DNA of 64,000 nt. It comes from Podospora pseudoanserina. Taxonomy: Eukaryota; Ascomycota; Sordariomycetes; Sordariales; Podosporaceae. The notes under the pieces were generated by a model. It was given only the letters and a program-made list of their open reading frames with translations, was not told the DNA's origin and ran no database searches. Every line of letters starts with the position of its first letter. Position 1 is the first letter of the stretch. The stretch is from positions 3,782,001 to 3,846,000 of the forward strand of contig NC_085925.1 of assembly GCF_035222485.1 (NCBI RefSeq). Direction: 5' to 3'. Below, in pieces: positions 47,158-56,290 of the stretch. Both the position numbers and the translations under genes were made by a program.

Positions 47158-48687
47158 TCAAACAGCCGCCGCTGTCGCTTCATTTCTCTTCCTCGCCTCC
47201 GCCTGTCTAGCATCAGCTTCATCCCAGAACTTGTTGCGGTTGTCGATGTCTCGTTGACAATTATCAATTTCTTTTTGAACCACCTCCCGCCCTTCCTTAC
47301 AAGTTGAAGGGATGGTTGCGAGGAAGCCCTGGAGCTTGACCTTTCTCGCTGTAAGATTCCCAACCTGCCACTCTCGGCTGAATGCGTAAGCAACGACTTT
47401 GATGTCGTTGTCATCCCTGGGCAGCTCCTCTCTCTCGGGACACAGTCTGTCCGCATCCCTTAGACAGGCCTGCACCGCTTGCCGTAATCGCTCCAGATGC
47501 CGTTCGTCGTCTTTAATATATCTCTCCGTCTGTATTGTCTCCAATAATCCTCCAGCCTGTCTAAATGCATTCATTAGATGCCTTAGCTCCCACACAATCA
47601 CATCTTCTGGCATATCACCAGGGTTGCTCCCTTGAGGATATAACCTGGCTACCAGTTTCTCAGCCCCTTCCAAGAGCTTCTTCTGAAGCTCAATCGTGCT
47701 CTCCAACTTCCAGACCTCAAACCTCGCCATCCATTCCTTGTCAAGCGTGTCCGCTAAAGCAAGGGCCTGCTCACACTCCAGCATCTCTTGGTTCAAACGC
47801 TGCAACCCGTTCTTCTCCCGTTCCATCTTCTTCAAGGCTTCTGACGCATAACGCTTCGTACCTTCCACTGCGTTCATTCGGATACGATCAACGTGAAAGC
47901 CTTCCACGTCAAAGTCGGACCCTGGCCAGCCATGCTTGTGAAACAGCGCCTCAACCCCCTCCGGCCATGGACCCCCACCCTCACCGCACTCATGCCGCCA
48001 CGGAGCGTCTTCCAGCAACTCATATTGTTTTTTGATGTCCCGCAAAACGTCTGCCGCGTCGCGTGCGGGCATGTTGTCGTAGACATTCCCTCCTTTTTCT
48101 CCACACCCCAGCCTGGGGTGACTGTCTTCCTCGCAAGCCCGGCGTAAATCCTCCGCCCATGGCAAGCTGTTCGCTGCTTTATCAACCAAAGCGGGATCCC
48201 GGCTTTCCAGGAAACATTGTTCAAAGACCCCAACAACGTGCCGCTTTGCGTCGTATATGAGCACGACCTGGAGGCCGCAACACAAGGACAGGGGGGTCAT
48301 CCATGGGCGCATCATCGCGCGCCTATCATCCGTGTGGAAGAAGGGGTCACGTGCCTCCTCGACGTGATGCTTGTTGCGGTAGTCAATCAGTATGCCTCCC
48401 TTGTAGAAGGCGGCTCGGTCGTGGTTGTCGATATAGGGGAGGAGGGTATAGAGGTAAATGATGCGAGGGTCAAGCTGGAGGTCCTGGTATAGCGGGAGCA
48501 TGGCCGTCAGGTCGTGGGGACCGGGGCGGAGATCAGAGGCGGGAATGTATTGCATGTGGACAAGGGTTTTGTAAATGTCGAGTAAAAGGGTGGCGACTTC
48601 TTGGGCTTTGGAGAGGTCTTGCTCGCTGAGCGAGGATTTGATGGACTCCATTGTCAACGGAGAAGATGAGGCCATGGTGTCGACCAT
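47158..48687 (-). CDS. 509-residue protein of unknown function
   Basis: An intact single-exon frame with an ATG at 48687 (MVDTMASSSPLTMESIK), ending ARKRNEATAAAV. I do not recognise the family. The N-terminal 150 residues look globular, with LTAMLPLYQDLQLDPRIIYL, AAFYKGGILIDYRNKHHVEE and CCGLQVVLIYDAKRHVVGVF. The middle (about 190-260) is Gly/Pro/Trp-rich. From about 290 on it is strongly helical and charged (EALKKMEREKNGLQRLNQEM, ERHLERLRQAVQACLRDADR), likely coiled coil. There is no signal peptide or membrane segment, so it is probably cytosolic or nuclear. Even composition and 509 uninterrupted codons argue for a real gene. Confidence 0.8.
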   Translation of the reverse strand: MVDTMASSSPLTMESIKSSLSEQDLSKAQEVATLLLDIYKTLVHMQYIPASDLRPGPHDLTAMLPLYQDLQLDPRIIYLYTLLPYIDNHDRAAFYKGGILIDYRNKHHVEEARDPFFHTDDRRAMMRPWMTPLSLCCGLQVVLIYDAKRHVVGVFEQCFLESRDPALVDKAANSLPWAEDLRRACEEDSHPRLGCGEKGGNVYDNMPARDAADVLRDIKKQYELLEDAPWRHECGEGGGPWPEGVEALFHKHGWPGSDFDVEGFHVDRIRMNAVEGTKRYASEALKKMEREKNGLQRLNQEMLECEQALALADTLDKEWMARFEVWKLESTIELQKKLLEGAEKLVARLYPQGSNPGDMPEDVIVWELRHLMNAFRQAGGLLETIQTERYIKDDERHLERLRQAVQACLRDADRLCPEREELPRDDNDIKVVAYAFSREWQVGNLTARKVKLQGFLATIPSTCKEGREVVQKEIDNCQRDIDNRNKFWDEADARQAEARKRNEATAAAV

Positions 48688-49063
48688 ATTGGAGATGATG
48701 GGGAGAATTACTCTTCAGTGTCAAAGGAAAGCAGGACAGGTAATTGACTTAAAGACCACCCTGAAGTCCGAGGACTCTATATTTTAGGCAGCAGGGTGGG
48801 GAAGATTGGTAGGTGGTAAACAGGATGAACCCGAACACGAAGTCCTCTCCAATCGGGAACCCATGTAAGTAGGCACGGTGCCTAGCTCCCAGTACACCAC
48901 ATAGCTTTTGCGTGGCCACCGTTATCCCTAATTCACTCTTCCTCAACAACACAGCATCCTTGATCAACACCGGCATTCAAATGATCCTGCGTTTCCAACT
49001 AGCATTGGGCCAATCGTTTCGAATCCAAGATACAAAGCAAGGTACGCCACCGTCGATGATATC
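48688..49063. other. intergenic stretch
   Basis: 376 bp upstream of the orphan gene. Nothing recognised. Confidence 0.4.
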
Positions 49064-49245
49064 CTAGTTCGGAGGCACCTGTTGACGTGCATCAATTTTG
49101 GGATCAATGGGAGCCGTGGGAGCGGCCAGAGTCAATGTGAGCCAAGAGAAGGCGACCATGTTTATGAACTGGTGATATCAGCCAAAAGAACACCCTTACT
49201 TGCAAACTCATAGGTAGTAGAAAAGGACGGTAGGCAAACCTTCAT
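49064..49245 (-). CDS. putative 36-residue secreted peptide or truncated secreted-protein paralogue
   Basis: Too short for routine gene calling. Exon 1 is ATG-AAG (49240-49245); the intron is 49169-49239 (GTTTGC...TCACCAG); exon 2 is 49064-49168, ending in TAG. The product begins MKFINMVAFSWLTLTLAA, a fair signal peptide, and leaves a mature part of about 18 residues ending DARQQVPPN. The ATG-AAG-intron start matches two other minus-strand secreted-protein genes nearby. It may be a real small peptide, the first part of a gene with a further intron (a GT follows CAACAG near the end), or a decayed paralogue. Confidence 0.4.
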
Positions 49246-49833
49246 GTTGGCTGGCGATGTACAGTTCTGACGGACTGCAAAAGGAAAGGGCAACAACGTC
49301 AAATACGGGATGATCAAAATGGGGACCAAAGTTGCCAAACAATGGAATAAAAGGTATGGAGAGCAAGGCCAAAGGCAATCACACCGAGTGGTATATTTAC
49401 GTAAACATTCCTACCTGACTACTGACATACTCCGGGCTTGTGGAATGGACACCTTTCATGTTTCACCCTTGTATAGAATGTTTCGGATCATAGAATAGTC
49501 CATTACCTCAATCATCTTTGATATCTATCAAATACCTCTCAGCCAGCCAGGATGTAAACACAGAAAAACAGACTTCATGATATTCGTAGATTCTCAGAAA
49601 TCTATATCAATGAAACCCCTAGCAAGAGTTGCCCGTCTACAAAATAAGACTACCAATGGAACTGAGAAAATGCCCATCGCCAGAAGACGTAGCAGCCAAG
49701 AATCTTCCACCCATGAAATTATCTAGGTAAATCACAACCCAGAACAAGTCCTGTCACACCACCCGTTTCGCCCATTATTTTCAATCTCTCAGCCAGTAAC
49801 AAACATCCGTCTTTTTCATCCCCCTTTACCACC
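49246..49833. other. intergenic stretch
   Basis: 588 bp of AT-leaning sequence between two small secreted-protein genes. No further coding or RNA feature is supported. Confidence 0.4.
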
Positions 49834-50414
49834 CTAAGCCCCCATCATCATGGCCTCAGCCCCAACCTCAACACCTTCCTCGTTCCCCACCACAGGTTCG
49901 GCAGCCTCAACTTCAACATCCTCAACAGCAGCCTCAACCTCATCAACAATCTCCCCCATCACAGCCTCCGGCTCCATATGTTCAACAACCCCCTTCCGCT
50001 CCTCCTCAACAACCCCAGCCCGCCCCACCATCCCCATCCCAGCGTTCATCATAGTGTTGAACCGCTGGACGTAGGCGCCCAGGTTGAGAACCAAAACTTC
50101 ACCGAGCGCCACGCCGAGGACAGCGTCTAGGAGCTTGATGGCCATGAGGCTGGACATTATGTTTGTGTTGGTGGCCATGGTGAGGTCGGTGGTGGCGTCA
50201 ACGGGTTCGGCATCGACTGCGGCTTCGGTGGTGGGAGCAGTAAGGGCAGTTCCATTGGTGATGGGGAGGATGGTGTCGTTGACTTGGCGGGGCCAGTGGA
50301 GGACGGGAGTGGCGATAGAGAGAGTGGTGAGGGTTGAGACGAGGGTGAGGGTGGTGAGCTTGGGGAGTGTTATTGATGATTAGGGATTGGGAGAGAGGGG
50401 GTACTGACCTTCAT
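49834..50414 (-). CDS. small secreted protein with acidic Val/Glu/Ala-rich tail
   Basis: No family recognised. Exon 1 is ATG-AAG (50409-50414); the intron is 50359-50408 (GTCAGT...CCCAAG); exon 2 is 49834-50358. The product is 176 aa. Splicing yields the signal peptide MKLTTLTLVSTLTTLSIATP. The next region is Thr-rich with possible N-glycosylation sites (NDT, NGT). A hydrophobic segment LLDAVLGVALGEVLVLNLGA lies at about 86-105. The last 60 residues are very acidic (for example EIVDEVEAAVEDVEVE). There are no cysteines, unlike the neighbour at 42.7 kb. The shared two-codon first exon suggests a common 5' origin or simply a favoured AAG|GT junction. Confidence 0.7.
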
Positions 50415-51278
50415 TTTGGCGAATTTTTGGGTGGTTAGACTAATGATGGTCTGGGTGAATGAGTGTGCTGAGTCAGGGAGTGTAGAGTTTGAGGGATGAG
50501 ATCTGATTTTCTGCCTGCCTGCTTCAGAAGAGGGTTATGCGGACATAAAAAGGGTGAGCGTGATATTTAACTGTTTCTTGTCCAGTCAATATTCAGGATT
50601 TTCCGCCGTCTTTCGGGTCACATATCTGAAAATCTTAGCCTGCAAGCATTCGCCAACGGGGCGGTAACATTCCTCCGAGGCCACCTTCCTGATTCCTACA
50701 ATGAGCTGACCAGGAAGATTAGTGGTATTTCACCGCAACTCGGAATTGATCGATTCCGAGCCAGATTCTTGGGATAAAACACCACAACAATGGAAAGGTC
50801 AACCTCCTGAGCCTCCCGATTGTGAGGTTGACTCAGATCATCCAAAATAAACCAGTACATGTCTATCATTCCAACTGCTTGGGAATTTGTCGTTGAAAAT
50901 TTTCCTGTCGGTGAAGACATCGATGGTGAGAAAGCTGCGTGCCTGAGAAATAATCGCCCGAGTTGAGGAATTCAGTGACATCATCCCAAATTAAAAGAGG
51001 CACCAAAACTCTTGAACGACGCTGCACCAAGGGAGGAGTCTTAGACATTACCACCGCAATGAAATTTGGTTGTTGTTGACGATGAAGAAAAGAATTGTGA
51101 ACCTGATCATCAGGATGTGTGAGTGATCAAAGGAAAGTGCAGATCGCCTCTGCAAAGACACAGCCCCTGAGCCCCTGAATCGAACCCCTGACCAAATGAC
51201 TAAAGATGCTCCGAGTCTCCCACCCTCGTACAGCCTCGCACCATGAACCTTTGTGACCACCTCGGCCTCATGCCAATG
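50415..51278. other. intergenic stretch
   Basis: 864 bp between two minus-strand genes, holding the promoter of the acidic secreted protein and the 3' region of the GATA factor. No coding feature is supported. Confidence 0.45.
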
Positions 51279-52296
51279 TCATGACCGCTGCTTGATCGGC
51301 ATATTCCTCTTGGAGTACTGCAATCCACACCTATTACACAACGTCCTCGGCCCTTCTGGTCCCTTCCTCCACTCAGTACTTTCAGTACAGTCACAGTTAT
51401 AGCATTTACCCGCCGCATTTCGTGCTGGTATCGTTTTCTGTTCTTATTGTCAGCCATCATCAAGTTATATCTCTCTACCTCGCTAACCTTCCCATGAGCA
51501 TCAATCCCAATTTCTCTTATCCTCCGCCTCCCCCTCCCAGGTTTCTGTACTGTCTCCTCTGAGTTGCGATGGGACAAACGGCTCTTGGAGTGTGAGCCAG
51601 ATGTGCTCTCCTCCACCCACTTTCTCGCCAACCTGATGTCGTCCATCCTTTTCTTGATTACGTCGCTGTTGTTTACCATGATGTTAACCACTCTCTTAGA
51701 TGGGAGCTTGACGAGCAGAGTTGAGTCATCATTGCCAGGGCGGCAGTCGGCTGTACAGCGTCTTGCAAAGTCGTAGAGGGCAAAAGCTGAGTTGGCGATC
51801 TGTGATGGTTAGTGAGTCTAGATGCATGGGCTGTTTACCCTAGGTACACAGAACATACTGCTTCAAGTGCTTCGGGGTAGTTCAGCTTGGCAGGAATCTC
51901 CACCATTCCCTCGGTGCTCTCGTGGTCACTGCTGGTGTTGACATGAATGGTGCTGTAATCGGCAGTGGGTGCTATGGAGGCAGACGATGGTTTCCGCGGT
52001 GAGTCGGCATGCTGGGATGGGTCGCGGTTGGCGCCGAGTGGGTCCAATTTCAAGGGTGACCAGGGCCCGGCGGTGAAAGTGGAAGAGTAATATGAACTCG
52101 CGTAACGAGGAGATTCGTGAGCTTCGGGGGAGTGTGGTGACCGGAACGGGATCCGGCCGCCGAGGAGTGGAAGGGTGGTGTGGCGTGTGGGAGGGGCCCC
52201 GTCACCAGCGGAGTGCGCTATGCTCTCAGTGAGCTCAGAGAAGGAGGGAAGCCATGATGCCTGGTGGTGGTGAAAAGTGGAGGAGGAGTCAGACAT
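51279..52296 (-). CDS. type IVb GATA zinc-finger transcription factor
   Basis: Sequence-specific DNA-binding regulator; the target pathway is unknown. Exons are 51859-52296, 51488-51799 and 51279-51437. The introns are 51800-51858 (GTATGT...ATCACAG) and 51438-51487 (GTTAGC...AACAG; a GTAGAG donor 9 bases later is an alternative). The product is 302 aa. The finger sits at the extreme C-terminus: Cys265-x2-Cys... with EWRKGPEGPRTLCNRCGLQY gives C-x2-C-x18-C-x2-C if the C265/C267 cluster is read as NC-D-C. The spacing of 18 is that of WC-1/WC-2-type fungal GATA fingers. Only about 15 basic residues follow it (SKRNMPIKQRS). The N-terminal 145 residues are Ser/Pro/His-rich. The finger is lost unless the last intron is removed. 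No PAS domain, so it is not a WC-2 orthologue. Confidence 0.82.
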
Positions 52297-54829
52297 ATTT
52301 CTGTCGGCGGTTTTCTCAACCCATGCTACGTAAATAACCTTGAAAGGTACAGTGTAGTAGTCTCGTGTGTCACAAACACGACAAAGTCCGGATTACACCC
52401 GACACCGTGATGCCCTTAATATATCACTCGCCAACTTATCCTTAGGGGGTTAGATGCCCAAACCTCGGATCAAAGTTGACTCTTTCCGCGTCCGTCCCAG
52501 CCAAAAAAGCATCTGCAAGATGACTGGGTCGAGGCTGCTGTAGAACGCCTGGAAGCAACTGTCAGGGGGAAGTTTGATTCTGGAAGGCCCAACACCACCT
52601 TGGCTAGCTGCCTCTCTCGGCCAAAAGATTGTGTGCCGGGTTAGCCATCCAGGTGATCTCTTTTTGTCCAATATTACCGTCGATCCATAACGTACGGATC
52701 AAAACGGAATATAAAGTCTTTCATGAAAGCGGTCAACATCCGACACTATTTGCGGCGGCATTGCATTATTAGCGCCCAGTACAGCGTTTATAATGTTGGG
52801 AACATACCTGATGCTCCAGTACTACTGGCTATCTTATTCAAATGGTCAACTGACTTCAGGCGCGGCCAGTCAAAGTAGTTAGGTAGTATTTTCGGGAGGA
52901 ACAAACAAGCCCTCGGGACGGCGGCAGCTTCTTCAACCAAGGTCACGATCCGAGGATTCGATGTAGCAGATTGTCCCGTTTTTTTGGTACATGCGGGACC
53001 GACTCGGGTTGAAGACTGACGACCGCGGGCCGTGCCCAAAGACGAACAGGTCTTCCGCTGCTCGACTGCCACCTATCAGGACGGTTCGAGCAACCGGATC
53101 CCAGAAACTGTAAAATATGCCGAATCCGTGCCGGATCGTCACACCGGGCCTGACTGTGCAAAGACCCGTGACAAAATATTGACTTAAACACCACTGCGAT
53201 GTAGCAGCTGCACCCCAGGTTACACACCGATCCGGACGACAACAACCGGGGCAGAAACTTTGAGTATGTCAGTTTTGGCGATAGTCTCCGAGAAGAGCTA
53301 CTGAATTACATGATCTTTGTATTTGTCTCTGCCTTTGAACATCCCAAGTCCTCATAGGTTCACCAAAAGCATTCTATCCCTTTAAAACATACCCGAACAG
53401 GATAATTCGGCCTGGTAGCCCTCTCCCGTGCCCAGCATGATAGACGGATATTTTCCGTTCCGATCCCCCTTTTCCCCTACCAAGCCCGACACTCTTGTTG
53501 CCTTGATGTCAAAATAGCATATTCAAGTCGCAAGCGCCTCACACCAGCCCCAGATGCCCACTCAAACGCCGATTAAAGAGAGGAAAGGTTGCCGTTTTGT
53601 TTTCGTTTGATCATGCCTTCCCGATCGTAGGGCGGCGCCTCCTTCAGCTTGCAGTCCCTGCACAAGGCATCCACTCTATCGTTGGGAGTTGGTTAGAGAA
53701 TGTGGTGGCTTGCAACAGGTTAGGTTGGAATGGATGGCTCGGGTACCTCTCAAAGTATAAGATATTGGGATTGATCAGATGTGGGTGGCTGAGTAATCGC
53801 GGCACCATTTCGAAGCGATAAAGCGGAAGTGGCCACAAAAGTGCCTTCGCTGAATAAAGTCATACATGGTGTGATTTGCGTTGGAACGTGTTGGTGAGCG
53901 AGCGACATGAGTTTAAACCGAGAAAGCATAGAGTCACAGCACCCTTCGGGATGGACTCGAAGTTTGTTCTTGTACGCGATGGACAGTGGGCTTCACCCCC
54001 CAGCACGACCAAAACCAGTGTAGCAGTGTTTCACCAAGGCCATACTCTCTTGGGATTTCACCAAGATGATCATTCCCAGTTCCAACGCTTCTTTGTAGTT
54101 GACCATTCTCATTCTGGTGAGTTGCATGGATGACATGGAAAGTTACCCCCATGAAAATACCCGAAATAGGAAGAGAAGACCCACCGAGAGAGACAATATT
54201 GTCCGAAGATGGGTCTTATCCCCTCACTCCCGTGAAGGTGGCCTCGGAAAAACGGGCTAGCGTGCTATCAAACACGGATCTAACTGCCTTTACGGTGGTA
54301 TTCATTTGCCTCTGTCTCAGAACTGTGACGAACCCCTATCCAGAACCTCTGAAAGGGATACTGGTTGAAGGCACTTCTGAACAATCCTGGTTCGGTACAG
54401 CTAAACAGTGTACAACAATGGCTTATCTCAATCACAATAGTCTAAATACCAACGATTGTGACTTGTATTGCATACTTCGGAGCTGTCTATCTACACCAGC
54501 CAGTTCCTCCGTATATATAGACCTTGGGACACCGAAGTGCTCACCCTGATATGGCCCCGAACACTCCTAGCACATTGCATCCCGTAGAGTGCTCGTCGTG
54601 CTATGCCTTCGATCACCCCGAGCATCTTACGTCCTGCAGCGTGCTCGTGTGTCTTGGCGCCATAGCACTTTCTGGCCGGCCCCAATTGGCTGTCTCCTGA
54701 CCTTCCTAATGATGGCTGGGGACGTCCTGCGCCCCACACACTGTGCGACCTGCCGTTGGGTTAACTGTGACAAGGACCTCTTTTACCCCACAAAAAGTGA
54801 CTTTAGCATCGTTAACCCAGCTAAAACCT
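52297..54829. other. gene-poor region upstream of the GATA gene
   Basis: 2.5 kb with only short overlapping frames, none with motifs or clear intron structure. GC content is moderate. This is the left shoulder of the AT-rich relic. Confidence 0.45.
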
Positions 54830-56290
54830 TGCATTGCAGCCGCAAAAGTATATGAATATAAAATTATAGGTAAAATATAGTCAAAACTAAGACTTTCATA
54901 TATATGATAACTAAATAAGATAGAAGAAAAAATAGAGGGATATGTACAATAGTATTACAACTTATATATAAATAGGCATAATTTTAACTCTCTCTTTATA
55001 TATAATTGTATTTATAATTATCCTAACTTTATATATACATATTTACTATTATAACCCTAATCTTATACCTAATATATATATGTTCATACTACTATTACTA
55101 TTATTATTACTATTACCAGTACTACCATTACAATTACACTACTATTACTAGCGTCATAGTTATTGTAAATAATATCCAGAAATATAACGCATAAACTTTT
55201 AACTTTTTTTCCGAGTAATTTCTTGGTTCAGTTATATTTAAAAGCTCTTTATAGTATTTGTTGAAATAGGTGCTATTGAGGCCTGTAAATATAGGCTTCA
55301 AATAGCTATCGGCGCAGTACACTGAGAGCGAAGAAGACTTTGACTGCAGCATTCGACAGTTGCCGTGGCACTGAAGGAAGGAGGATTACAGAGGCGGCGC
55401 CCTGTAATATATAGAAGAGAATCACTGTAACATAGGCTTGTGAGGCACTGATGAGTGTGGTGAACCAGTATATTGATTGAACCTTATAGACTGAAAAATA
55501 CCACAGTGGATAGGGTGTGAGGCAGAGGTCTCATAGGCCATCGGCCTCTTACTTGCTCCCCGAGGGTGATTCCGTTCCCGGGCCTGAACGCGCGTTTCCC
55601 GGGCCCGAACGCCCGCTAAGTGCGCTATTCAAATATAAGGTTAGGGGCCACTGCAGGCCACGTTGCCGCTACCGTTTGACCACTGCAGGGCACCGGCCTT
55701 AGCGCTCGGCCTTCCGGGACCTCGGATTGCTTCCGGAGGCCGAGCTTCCGCTCCGGCAACCGTAGTCCCTAAATACTGCTGATTCAAGCCATCGTATTGC
55801 CTCTGAGGCCCTGTAATATACAGGGCTCAGATACACTGTAAAATCCACAAACAAAAGCTGTATTTTAACAGTATTCATATAGCAGAGCCTTTTCTAAATA
55901 TAGCTAGTTGGATGTACTTTGCTAGGTTTTTATTAGAGCTTGAAAAGTTTTGAGACAAAGGCAAATAAATACCACTGTACGCCCTAGGTACAACTCTTCA
56001 GGATGATAAACGCTAGTCTAGTCCTTGCCAAAGCCACTCAACAAAAGAGGCACCGGGATAAATACTCCCAATAAAACCAGGCTTGAAAGCTGGGAAATTA
56101 GTTAGTATCTTACGAGGCTAGCTGAGGCTAGGCCAAAGCTAGGTGTCGTCACTTAACAGAATAGATTAGCCCAAGCGTCGAAGATAGTAACAATGCAAGG
56201 CTAGGTACACTCTTATAGAAAGTAATAAAAAAGTGACCTAGTATGACACTTTCGTAGGTGGCTCTCTATCCCTTGTTATCGCCTTGGTTG
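54830..56290. repeat. AT-rich relic of repeated DNA, RIP-like
   Basis: The first 500 bp are extremely AT-rich with dense TA dinucleotides and runs of ATATAT and CTATTA, unlike anything else in the window. A GC-rich patch (55520-55760) and another TA-rich part with many CTAGG words follow. An imperfect direct repeat of about 35 bp (CCTGTAATATA...CACTGTAA) occurs at 55401-55433 and 55810-55845, and TGTGAGGCA words occur at 55439 and 55516. Both could be edges of LTR-type sequence. A 72-codon frame (minus, 55134-55352) is probably a leftover. The best reading is an old mutated transposable-element remnant; the family is not determinable by eye. Confidence 0.6.

Noticed and set aside
50696-51054. 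Short minus-strand frames between the secreted-protein and GATA genes
   Set aside because: Each is under 75 codons, with no motif and no splice partners.
55134-55352. 72-codon minus-strand frame with a hydrophobic end inside the AT-rich island
   Set aside because: It probably is a leftover of mutated repeat DNA. AT-rich codon use and the lack of a recognisable family make a live gene unlikely.
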